Below are positions 1-6,079 of a stretch of 10,197 nt of DNA, one piece after another. Location: the NCBI GenBank assembly GCA_902773045.1, contig CACYDE010000121.1, forward strand, positions 1 through 10,197, given 5' to 3'. A program made the position numbers and the translations under genes. Within the stretch, counting starts at the first letter, position 1; each line of letters begins with the position of its first letter. The notes below the pieces were generated by a model that saw only the letters and a list, made by a program, of their open reading frames with translations, did no database searches and was not told where the DNA came from. The DNA is from an uncultured Ruminococcus sp. GTDB lineage: Bacteria; Bacillota; Clostridia; Oscillospirales; Acutalibacteraceae.

Positions 1-87
1 CATACTGGCGTATGTCGAGGACGACAACGCAGCTATGCGCTTACCGGGGCGTCGAACTTGTCTGGATATTTGTTTGGTTTGCTATAA
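1..87. mobile_element. MITE-like element, partial copy cut by window edge
   Basis: Positions 7-87 are the reverse complement of 2320-2400 with three mismatches in 81 bases, so this is an inverted copy of the element at 2320-2508. The outer end reads TTTGGTTTGCTATAA, matching that element's terminal inverted repeat. The rest of this copy lies outside the window. It carries no transposase. Family relationship to a particular insertion sequence is not established; a TA dinucleotide next to TTGCTA would fit a Tc1/mariner/IS630-type target. Confidence 0.7.
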
Positions 88-132
88 GAACAATTGATTA
101 CAATAGCAATGGGGATACTGAATAGTTACAAT

Positions 133-161
133 TTGACAATCTTAGTATAATGTGATATATT
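133..161 (+). promoter_or_regulatory. sigma-A-type promoter of the membrane protein/methyltransferase/hydrolase cassette
   Basis: A perfect -35 TTGACA (133-138) is followed after 17 bases by TATATT (156-161), five of six matches to the -10 consensus, with an extended -10 TG at 153-154. Transcription would begin near 168, inside the inverted repeat at 169-191, and run toward the gene at 380. TATAAT hexamers at 146 and 162 are too close to or too far from the -35. Confidence 0.6.
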
Positions 162-168
162 TATAATG

Positions 169-191
169 TTAGTTGCAACTTACTCAACTAA
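169..191. promoter_or_regulatory. inverted repeat, probable repressor operator at the transcription start
   Basis: TTAGTTG (169-175) and CAACTAA (185-191) are perfect inverted repeats separated by nine bases; the left half also belongs to the 10-bp palindrome AGTTGCAACT (171-180). The site covers the predicted start of transcription, a usual place for a repressor. TAGTTGCAACTA-like palindromes are typical of MarR-family sites, but that assignment is inference, and no regulator gene lies next to it. Confidence 0.4.
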
Positions 192-206
192 AGAGAGGTG
201 CCGCAC

Positions 207-308
207 ATGAGTATATCGGGTTAATATTTCTATAAAATCGTAAGAATAATATGCCTTGGCAAAGATACCTTCGAAAATCTTGAGGCAAGCAAAAGAAGGC
301 TTGAATAA
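207..308 (+). pseudogene. short decayed reading frame or leader ORF ahead of the cassette
   Basis: A good Shine-Dalgarno (AGAGAGG, 192-198) precedes ATG at 207, but the frame stops at codon 6 (TAA 222-224). After that stop the same frame stays open to a TAA at 306-308 and reads ...GKDTFENLEASKRRLE, which looks like protein sequence. One reading is the remnant of a gene, perhaps the missing regulator, broken by a nonsense mutation and deletion. Another is a five-codon leader peptide. The fragment is too short to assign to a family. Confidence 0.3.
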
Positions 309-379
309 AACGATTTATAGATCAAACACCATATAATTTTTATAAAGGGATATAAATTTCAGAAAGGTATGCAAAGAAT

Positions 380-880
380 ATGATCACAACTATTATACTT
401 GCAATAATTATGATGGCGTTGTTGTTTCTGATGATTTGGTCGGCAACGGCAACATTGACTTACAAAGGTCTTGCGGATTTTTTTCCGGAGGACGTAAAGG
501 AAAGACTGAAACCGAGGCTGGATAATCTTTCGATGAGCGGAAAGCGGATCGTAGGTGGGATCATTCTCATTGTAATTGTACTTATGATGATAGGCGTTTT
601 TATTTACGGAGGTATTGACGGCATCAGAAACGACTACGGTTTTGGGCAGTTTTTTGCACGTTTTATAATGATCGGAGCAGGGGTGAAGGCGTTTGATATT
701 ATCGGTCTTGATTTTTTTCTGCTGACAAAAACGCATTTCTTTCAGCATTACTTTCCGGAAACAGAGGGGTGTGAGGGATGGAAGAAATTCGGTTACAACA
801 GAAAAGAGCAGATAAAGCAATGCGTAATGATCCCGATATGCTGTGCTGTTACTGCGTTGATGTTCACATTTATTGATTAA
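380..880 (+). CDS. four-helix integral membrane protein, unknown function
   Basis: This 166-residue protein is not one I recognise. Four hydrophobic segments are visible at about residues 3-25, 56-79, 90-116 and 147-164. A charged stretch (KERLKPRLDNLSMSGKR) lies between helices 1 and 2, and a Cys/Trp/Lys-containing stretch lies before helix 4. The start follows AGAAAGG (361-367); an upstream ATG at 369 stops after four codons and cannot be used. It is the first gene of a tight cassette: the next gene starts 13 bases after its stop, with its ribosome binding site at the junction. Co-transcription with a membrane methyltransferase and a hydrolase suggests a shared envelope-related job, possibly as partner or substrate carrier, but the sequence does not show which. 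Confidence 0.8.
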   Translation: MITTIILAIIMMALLFLMIWSATATLTYKGLADFFPEDVKERLKPRLDNLSMSGKRIVGGIILIVIVLMMIGVFIYGGIDGIRNDYGFGQFFARFIMIGAGVKAFDIIGLDFFLLTKTHFFQHYFPETEGCEGWKKFGYNRKEQIKQCVMIPICCAVTALMFTFID

Positions 881-893
881 GGGGGTGTATCAC

Positions 894-1406
894 ATGACTG
901 ATAAATCAAAAGATCATCTGCCTATGTATGGAGTGGGACCCATATATGTTTATACTATCGCTGCGTTTACAGCAGCGGCATATTTTTGCCGTAATCTTCA
1001 AACTCTTTCGGGAGGAAACATAAAATCAAGCAAACTTCCGCTTATCATCATTGGCGCCATTATGATCATTGTCGGAATTTATATGTGGATACAAGCGGTT
1101 GTTATTTCTAAAGTCGGTAAGGGTATAGAGGAAAACAAGCTTATTACTACGGGAGTTTATGCTTGGGTACGCAATCCGATATATTCTGCGTTTATGATTT
1201 TATGTTCGGGAGTTATTATGATGATAGGCAATGTTTATTTTTTTATACTTCCGTTTGTTTATTGGATGTTTATGACAGTTCTTATGAAGAATACGGAAGA
1301 AGTATGGCTGTCGGATCTGTACGGCAAAGAATATGAGGAATACTGCAAGAGGGTGAACAGATGCGTTCCGTGGTTTCCGAAGAAATGTAAAGAGGAGAAG
1401 TGTTGA
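894..1406 (+). CDS. ICMT/PEMT-family integral membrane methyltransferase
   Basis: This 170-residue protein matches the isoprenylcysteine carboxyl methyltransferase / phospholipid methyltransferase superfamily (SAM-dependent, membrane-embedded). Hydrophobic segments lie at about 13-33, 48-72, 97-114 and 115-131. The diagnostic C-terminal half has GVYAWVRNPIY (residues 87-97), then a conserved EE pair (135-136) and YGKEYEEYCKRVNRCVPWFP (143-162), the SAM/active-site signature of the family. Bacterial members act on carboxyl, lipid or unknown acceptors; the substrate cannot be read from sequence, and prenylated CaaX proteins are not expected in this organism. ATG 894 was chosen because GGGGGTG (881-887) sits at ideal spacing; an in-frame TTG at 873 lacks a ribosome site and overlaps the previous gene. 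The next gene begins two bases after this stop. Confidence 0.85.
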   Translation: MTDKSKDHLPMYGVGPIYVYTIAAFTAAAYFCRNLQTLSGGNIKSSKLPLIIIGAIMIIVGIYMWIQAVVISKVGKGIEENKLITTGVYAWVRNPIYSAFMILCSGVIMMIGNVYFFILPFVYWMFMTVLMKNTEEVWLSDLYGKEYEEYCKRVNRCVPWFPKKCKEEKC

Positions 1407-1408
1407 TT

Positions 1409-2366
1409 ATGACAAGTGTAAGATATAAACTTACCGAGCTTATGTTCAGAAGCATGGTCAAACCCATGATCAAGAAAATATCAAGTGATCCCGATACTTA
1501 TTTTGAAAAGGTCAGAGAGCAGCAGAAAAAGAGCAGTTTGCCTCTTAAGTCTCTTCATAAAAAATATAAGTTCGAGGAATGCAGCGAAAGTGGAACGGCT
1601 TACTATGCGCTTCACAGTAAAAAAAGGCAGCTCCGGGAAACTTGTTTTGTATTTTTTCGGAGGCGGCTTCACGATGCCGGGGAATGGCGGTGATTTTGAG
1701 TTCGGACAGGATATGGCTGATAAAACAGGCTCCGATGTTTGGCTTGTTTGGTATCCGCTTTTACCTGATGCGAGTGCTGCCGAGATAGTAAAGGCTGCAG
1801 TAAATGTGTATTCAAAAGCGGTCACAATGTATAAGCCTGAAAACATTTCCCTTTTTGGACTTTCTGCAGGTGCGGGTTTGAGCCTTGCGGTTTGTGTCCA
1901 TATAAAAGAGAAAAAAATGAATCTGCCGCTTCCGAAGAAGCTGGTACTGTTTTCGCCGACTGTGATGCTTCCTCCGAGTGAGGATCATCAAAAAAAGATG
2001 ATAGAACTTGCGAAAAATGATTGCGAGTTTCCGCCCGAGTTTATGAACATAATGATACGATTTCCGAAAATAGCAAAAACAGAAGGATGTGATTATCTTT
2101 TTAGTCCTTCAAACTACAGCTGGAGCGGATTCCCTCCAATGTGCGTGTTCTATGGAAGCGACGAACCTCTCTCGCCACAGCTTGATGTTATAAAGAGCAA
2201 GTGCAGATCAGACGGTGTTATGCTTGAAACACATATAGGTGAGGGAATGATGCATTGTTGGGCAGCAGCAGATTTTCTTCCCGAAGCACATAAAGCAAGG
2301 GCTGAGATATATAAATTTATTATAGCAAACCAAACAAATATCCGGACAAGTTCGACGCCCCGGTAA
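1409..2366 (+). CDS. HSL-type alpha/beta hydrolase (carboxylesterase-like), frameshifted, C-terminus inside MITE
   Basis: The family elements are clear in the second frame: an oxyanion-hole region FGGGF (nucleotides ~1655-1669), nucleophile elbow GLSAG with Ser codon 1863-1865, acid in GSDEP (Asp 2160-2162), and His in MMHCW (2253-2255). This is the hormone-sensitive-lipase-like (Aes/family IV) arrangement, except that the usual His before GGG is Phe. The N-terminal 72 codons from ATG 1409 lie in another frame and join the catalytic frame across an A7 run (1619-1625). Removing one A gives a 318-residue protein of normal size. As written, the first frame ends at 1693; an internal ATG at 1485 opens the second frame, but its first ~47 residues would be out-of-frame sequence. 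The last ~14 codons and the stop are MITE sequence. It follows the methyltransferase directly. It could be a pseudogene, a sequencing error, or a slippage-dependent gene. Confidence 0.75.
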
Positions 2367-2508
2367 GCGCATAGCTGCATTGTCGTTCTCGACATACGCC
2401 CATTGGCGCGTGACCTTGGGGTACGTCAGTATGCCTTCGTCCTTCGCCTTGCTTTGCACTCACCGGCATCGTCTCATTTTGTCCGTCTATTTATTTGGAT
2501 TGCTATAA
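2320..2508. mobile_element. MITE-like element, complete copy (~189 bp)
   Basis: The ends are imperfect terminal inverted repeats: TTATAGCAAACCAAACAAAT at the left, and the complement TTATAGCAATCCAAATAAAT at the right. They agree at 26 of the first 30 bases and remain similar for about 55 bases. There is no transposase, so it would be moved in trans. If the core is TAGCAA...TTGCTA, it is flanked by TA on both sides (2321-2322 and 2506-2507), as for TA-targeting transposases. An inverted partial copy lies at 1-87. The element overlaps the end of the upstream hydrolase gene. Minus-strand frames through it (for example 2208-2459) are element sequence, not genes. Confidence 0.7.
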
Positions 2509-2510
2509 GT

Positions 2511-2553
2511 CAACACCGCACTGAACCGTCATGTGATCTTTGTGCGGTATCAT
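2511..2553. repeat. degenerate hairpin repeat related to the palindrome at 9903-9956
   Basis: ACCGCAC (2515-2521) and GTGCGGT (2542-2548) form a seven-base inverted repeat. The sequence CAACACCGCAC...CCGTC...CTTTGTGCGGT aligns with CAACACCACAC...CCGTCTGACGA...CTTTGTGTGGT in the perfect palindrome near the right end of the window, including the loop CCGTC. It immediately follows the MITE. No T-run follows, so it is a poor terminator candidate. Confidence 0.4.
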
Positions 2554-2635
2554 CTTGAGCTTCTGATTTATAGTTACAATAATAAAACAAAAAAGAATCA
2601 AAAAAGCTAATATTTTGAAATGTGACTTAAAACTA

Positions 2636-2664
2636 TTGACAAACAGGGAAAATAAGTTTAATCT
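2636..2664 (+). promoter_or_regulatory. promoter of the M-box/mgtE transcript
   Basis: TTGACA at 2636-2641 is a perfect -35. The -10 is less clear: TTTAAT (2657-2662, 15-base spacing) or TAATCT (2659-2664, 17-base spacing). Transcription would start just before the riboswitch aptamer, which is where it must begin to include the whole aptamer. Confidence 0.45.
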
Positions 2665-2669
2665 ATTAA

Positions 2670-2832
2670 TAGTGATTGCAGTTCATCGGTAGGTAAGGCT
2701 ACCATAGGGATACGGGTTGCTGCCGCAAAGTAGTGGAGACACTATTCGTAGGCCAACAGGGAGCATCGAATTAAGGTGCTACTTAACGCAATTTCATTGC
2801 CCTGTGATGCTAAAGCTTGAACGATTGTGACT
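2670..2832 (+). promoter_or_regulatory. M-box (ykoK) Mg2+-sensing riboswitch
   Basis: The sequence has the M-box core: GGTAGGTAAGGCTACCATAG (2688-2707), ACGGGTTGCTGCCGC, GGCCAACAGGGAGCATCGA, an ATTAAGGTGCTA hairpin, then CCCTGTGATGCTAAAGC. GTTCA (2681-2685) can pair with TGAAC (2818-2822) to close the structure, and CAGGG (2757-2761) pairs with CCCTG (2800-2804) inside. M-box RNAs fold on binding several Mg2+ ions and switch off Mg2+ importer genes when Mg2+ is plentiful. Here the next gene is mgtE, and an intrinsic terminator lies between them. Confidence 0.9.
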
Positions 2833-2873
2833 TTCTGTTGCGGTTATTTTCGCTGTGAAACATGTTTCGCCTT

Positions 2874-2906
2874 GCCCTCATGAACGAGTGCAGGGCTTAA
2901 TTTTTT
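2874..2906 (+). terminator. riboswitch-controlled intrinsic terminator in the mgtE leader
   Basis: GCCCT (2874-2878) and AGGGC (2892-2896) close a hairpin that is followed by TTAA and six T (2901-2906). It sits between the M-box and the mgtE ribosome site, so it is the expression platform. Its 3' strand CAGGGC (2891-2896) is also exactly complementary to GCCCTG (2799-2804) in the aptamer, which would give a competing antiterminator when the aptamer is not folded. Confidence 0.65.
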
Positions 2907-2923
2907 CCGAGGGGGTATGTTTC

Positions 2924-4327
2924 ATGGGCGAAACAGAAAAAGAAAAGAATGCGGAGATTGAGGAGCTTGCACAAAAAGTCCCCGAGTTTATTTCACAAAG
3001 AAAATATTCCGAGCTTAAAAAAATTCTCATAGAAATGAATCCTGCCGATATCGGTGATCTGATGGAAGAACTTCCAAGAGAAAATCTTCCTCTCGTTTAC
3101 AGGATCCTCCCCAAAGAGATTGCAAGCGAAGTTTTCGTATATATAGATTCCGACACGCAGGAGCTTTTGATAACCTCATTCAGCGACAGCGAGCTGAAAG
3201 AGGTCATCGACGATCTGTATGTCGATGATACCGTAGATATTATCGAGGAAATGCCTGCGAATGTTGTAAAGCGTATCCTTAAGCATGCCGACCAGGATAT
3301 GCGAAACGAGATCAACAAGATACTGAAATATCCCAAGGACAGTGCGGGTTCGGTGATGACCACGGAGTATGTAGACCTTAAGGAGAATCTGACGGTCGAG
3401 GACGCGTTTCTTCGTATCAGACGAACTGCCGTTGATAAGGAAACAATTTATACGTGTTACGTCAAAGACGACAACAGAAAGCTTATTGGACTTGTAACGG
3501 TGAAGGATCTTCTGATGGCTGATTATCAGGAGAAGATCAGCGACATTATGGAAACAAACGTTATCTCCGTCAATACGACAGACGACAAAGAGTCAGTGGC
3601 GAATATGTTTACCAAGTACGATTTCCTTGCTATCCCTGTCGTTGACAACGAGGGAAGATTGGTCGGAATAGTAACGTTCGATGACGCTATGGACGTCCTC
3701 CAGGAAGAAACTACGGAGGATATCGAAAAGATGGCGGCTATCTCTCCGACCGACAAGCCCTACATGAAAATGTCGGCATTCGAGCTTTGGAAAAAAAGAA
3801 TTCCGTGGCTGCTTCTTCTCATGATCTCTGCAACGTTCACCGGAATGATAATTTCATCTTTTGAAGAAGCCTTAGCCAGCTTTGTTGTTTTGACGTCATT
3901 TATTCCCATGCTGATGGACACGGGCGGAAACACGGGAAGTCAGGCTTCCGTTACCGTGATAAGAAGTATTTCACTGGGCGATATAGAATTCAAAAATATG
4001 CCGAGAGTCGTCTGGAAAGAGATAAGAGTCGCAGTTCTCTGCGGCATAACCCTTGCCGCGGCAAACTTTGTGAAACTTCTGACGATCGACAGGCTTATTC
4101 TCGGGAACGGGGATATAACGGTTCAGGTCGCGCTGGTGGTTTGTCTGACGCTGATTCTGACCGTTCTTTGCGCGAAAGTCATCGGCTGTACTCTTCCGAT
4201 GTTTGCGAAGAAGCTTGGATTCGACCCGGCGGTCATGGCGAGTCCGTTTATCACAACGATAGTTGACGCGGTTTCGCTTGTCGTATATTTCAGGATCGCA
4301 ACAATGTTCCTTCATATCGGTGGATAA
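2924..4327 (+). CDS. mgtE: MgtE magnesium transporter
   Basis: This 467-residue protein has the full MgtE plan: a cytoplasmic MgtE N-domain of helical repeats (about 15-135), a CBS pair (about 140-262, with GLVTVKDLL at 189-197 and GIVTFDDAMDVL at 248-259), a connecting helix, and five membrane helices from about 292. The signature PMLMDTGGNTGSQ (328-340) and Asp448 in TTIVDAVSLVVYF, which lines the Mg2+ pore in characterised MgtE, are both present. The family forms dimeric Mg2+-selective channels in the inner membrane, and cytoplasmic Mg2+ closes them through the N and CBS domains. ATG 2924 follows GAGGGGG (2909-2915) at good spacing. Starts further upstream would lie in the riboswitch terminator and are rejected. 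Expression is predicted to fall at high Mg2+ through the M-box, giving control at both RNA and protein level. Confidence 0.95.
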   Translation: MGETEKEKNAEIEELAQKVPEFISQRKYSELKKILIEMNPADIGDLMEELPRENLPLVYRILPKEIASEVFVYIDSDTQELLITSFSDSELKEVIDDLYVDDTVDIIEEMPANVVKRILKHADQDMRNEINKILKYPKDSAGSVMTTEYVDLKENLTVEDAFLRIRRTAVDKETIYTCYVKDDNRKLIGLVTVKDLLMADYQEKISDIMETNVISVNTTDDKESVANMFTKYDFLAIPVVDNEGRLVGIVTFDDAMDVLQEETTEDIEKMAAISPTDKPYMKMSAFELWKKRIPWLLLLMISATFTGMIISSFEEALASFVVLTSFIPMLMDTGGNTGSQASVTVIRSISLGDIEFKNMPRVVWKEIRVAVLCGITLAAANFVKLLTIDRLILGNGDITVQVALVVCLTLILTVLCAKVIGCTLPMFAKKLGFDPAVMASPFITTIVDAVSLVVYFRIATMFLHIGG

Positions 4328-4341
4328 ATCAAATTGACAAA

Positions 4342-4370
4342 CTCCTCCCGGGAAAGGAGGAGCTTGTTTG
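4342..4370. terminator. bidirectional hairpin between mgtE and a convergent small gene
   Basis: CTCCTCC (4342-4348) and GGAGGAG (4356-4362) form a seven-base stem with a CGGGAAA loop. CTTGTTTG follows on the plus strand and TTTGTC on the minus strand, so neither T-run is strong. A second inverted repeat, GAGAACGTAT-type with one bulged A (4374-4404), lies next to it toward the minus-strand gene. Placement between two convergent stops supports a shared terminator. Confidence 0.5.
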
Positions 4371-4424
4371 GCTGAGAAACGTATAAGGGTTTTAATACGT
4401 TCTCCGAAAGCAGCTTGTTGGACG

Positions 4425-4583
4425 TCAGATCTGGAAGTTGGCGTTTGCGGTGCGGTTGGTGAACTGCATCTGTTCATCACTGCGATTCTTTCGGTTCTTC
4501 TTTTTTCCCTTTGACTTTGACTGCTGTTGAGACTGCTGCTCATTCTGATTTGTGGACTGTTCGTTTTTATTCTGATTATTCAT
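4425..4583 (-). CDS. small Gln/Asn/Lys-rich protein (52 residues), unknown function
   Basis: On the minus strand a near-perfect Shine-Dalgarno, GGAGGTGAT, sits six bases before ATG (4583-4581), and the frame runs 52 codons to TGA (4427-4425). Residues 2-22 are almost all Asn, Gln, Ser, Glu and Lys (MNNQNKNEQS...). Residues 23-34 form a basic cluster (KSKGKKKNRKNR), and the tail QMQFTNRTANANFQI is of ordinary composition. It should be largely disordered and nucleic-acid friendly. The Q/N richness recalls gamma-type small acid-soluble spore proteins, but the basic cluster and single unit do not match them well, so no function is assigned. It is convergent with mgtE and divergent from the rRNA methyltransferase gene. 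The strong ribosome site and the sharp composition change are the main evidence that it is real. Confidence 0.65.
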   Translation of the reverse strand: MNNQNKNEQSTNQNEQQSQQQSKSKGKKKNRKNRSDEQMQFTNRTANANFQI

Positions 4584-4643
4584 TGATAATCACCTCCGTT
4601 GTAAATATTATGGCCTTAATTAAATTTATTATTCACAGGATAG

Positions 4644-6008
4644 ATGGGTGTGCTTATGAAATATATTCCTGAAAAATTTTTAGATCAAATGAAAGATCTT
4701 CTTGAGCCGAAGGATTTTGCGGATTTTCTTGAAGATATGGAAAAACAGCCGTACAGAGGGATCAGAGTTAATACGCTTAAGTGCGGCGCGGAAAAGCTTA
4801 TGGAATATCTTCCATTTAAAATGGAAAAGACGCCGTTTTCACAAGACGGTTTTTATATCCCGTACACAACGGAAAACATCGGGAACGATCCATTTCATCA
4901 TGCAGGCGCTTTTTATGTCCAAGAGCCCAGCGCGTCTTCCGCTGTAACTGTTCTTGATGTTCGGAAAGGCGACCGTGTTCTTGATCTCTGCGCAGCGCCG
5001 GGTGGAAAATCCACTCAGATCGCAGCGGCTCTCGGTTCAACGGGTCTTCTTTGGAGCAACGAGATCGTCAGAAGCCGCGCGAATATACTCCTTTCAAATA
5101 TTGAACGAATGGGGATCTCGAATGCGGTGGTTTCAAGCTGTCACCCCGAGACGCTTTGCTGCGGATTGGAGGGTTATTTTGACCGCGTTCTTGTTGACGC
5201 GCCTTGTTCCGGGGAGGGAATGTTCAGAAAAGACGAGACTGCGCCGCAGGAGTGGTCTCTGGAGCATTCGGCTGCCTGCGGAGAACGTCAGCTTTCTATC
5301 CTTGAAAGCGCGTCGAAGGCTCTTAAAAAAGGCGGGATCATGGTCTATTCGACGTGTACATTTTCGGTTTTTGAAAATGAAAATGTAATTGAGAAATTCA
5401 TCGAAATCCATGATGATTTTGAATTGGTCGACAGCGGCGTTGATTTCGGAAGAAAGGCTTTGGAAAAAGCAGTCAGGATCCTTCCTCGTGACGGAGGAGA
5501 GGGGCATTTTGTTGCGAAGCTCAGAAAAAAAGGCGAATGGACTCCGTCTGTTGAAAGCGTTAGGAACGTGAACGAGAACTTTGCGGAAAGAGAATCCGCG
5601 TTGAAGCTATATGACGAGATCTTTGTGAATCGTCCATTCGGAGAAAATTTTCTCAAGATCAAGGATAAGATCCTCATAGCCCCGGAATTTGAACTTCCCG
5701 ATCTGAAAGGATTGGGTGTTATAAGAGCAGGGTTACTTTTCGGTGAAATCAAAAAGAACAGGATAGAACCGTGTCACGCTGTTTTCATAGCGGCACAAAA
5801 AAAGGATCTGCGATCCTTTGCGGATTTGAAATATAATGATGTTCGCCTGAAAAAGTTTTTCCACGGCGAAGAAATTGAAGTCTCGGAAGAACTGAAAGGA
5901 TACACAGCGGTTCTGGTTGAGGGCGTTTCGGCAGGCTTCGGAAAAGCAAGCGCGGGACGTCTGAAAAATAAATATCCGAAGGGATTGAGGACTTTAGGGA
6001 AGATTTGA
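4644..6008 (+). CDS. rsmF: RsmF-like 16S rRNA m5C methyltransferase (NOL1/NOP2/Sun family)
   Basis: The protein has 454 residues. The SAM site is LDLCAAPGGKS (113-123), and family motif IV is DAPCSGEG (185-192, Cys188). Motif VI is YSTCTF (235-240, Cys238). In this family the motif VI Cys attacks the cytosine and the motif IV Cys helps release it. The N-terminal RGIRVNTLK (38-46) and QEPSAS stretch are typical. The C-terminal part from about 365 ends in GFGKASAGRLKNKYPKGLR, the PUA-like RNA-binding tail of RsmF-type enzymes. RsmF in E. coli makes m5C1407 of 16S rRNA; related Firmicute enzymes can modify other cytosines, so the exact target is inferred. ATG 4644 has only ACAGGA three bases upstream; ATG 4656 (MKYIPEKF) would match the usual family start better and remains possible. 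It is followed 71 bases later by rsmA. Confidence 0.88.
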   Translation: MGVLMKYIPEKFLDQMKDLLEPKDFADFLEDMEKQPYRGIRVNTLKCGAEKLMEYLPFKMEKTPFSQDGFYIPYTTENIGNDPFHHAGAFYVQEPSASSAVTVLDVRKGDRVLDLCAAPGGKSTQIAAALGSTGLLWSNEIVRSRANILLSNIERMGISNAVVSSCHPETLCCGLEGYFDRVLVDAPCSGEGMFRKDETAPQEWSLEHSAACGERQLSILESASKALKKGGIMVYSTCTFSVFENENVIEKFIEIHDDFELVDSGVDFGRKALEKAVRILPRDGGEGHFVAKLRKKGEWTPSVESVRNVNENFAERESALKLYDEIFVNRPFGENFLKIKDKILIAPEFELPDLKGLGVIRAGLLFGEIKKNRIEPCHAVFIAAQKKDLRSFADLKYNDVRLKKFFHGEEIEVSEELKGYTAVLVEGVSAGFGKASAGRLKNKYPKGLRTLGKI

Positions 6009-6079
6009 AAATACCGTCTGCCGTATTATTCTTCTCGGCTGTGTTTTTTGTATTTATATTTGTTTTAAGGAGAATGTTA

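Noticed and set aside
1485..1625. ATG 1485 as the genuine hydrolase start
   Set aside because: The codons from 1485 to 1625 are in the wrong frame relative to the protein-like sequence from ATG 1409. No ribosome site precedes it. It may still be used by chance to translate the catalytic frame.
2208..2459. Minus-strand frame of 83 codons across the MITE and hydrolase end
   Set aside because: It is composed of repeat sequence plus antisense of the hydrolase, with no ribosome site; such frames recur wherever the repeat occurs.
2855..2923. In-frame upstream extension of MgtE by 23 codons
   Set aside because: It lies in the riboswitch terminator, has no ribosome site, and would add sequence unlike MgtE; GAGGGGG supports ATG 2924.
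3971..4543. Minus-strand frame of 190 codons over the end of mgtE
   Set aside because: It is antisense to conserved MgtE coding sequence and overlaps the better-supported small gene in a different frame.
6005..6079. In-frame TTG extension of RsmA giving a hydrophobic, membrane-anchor-like N-terminus
   Set aside because: The ribosome site AAGGAG fits ATG 6080, family proteins begin near there, and the TTG overlaps the upstream stop codon. The hydrophobic stretch is T-rich intergenic DNA.
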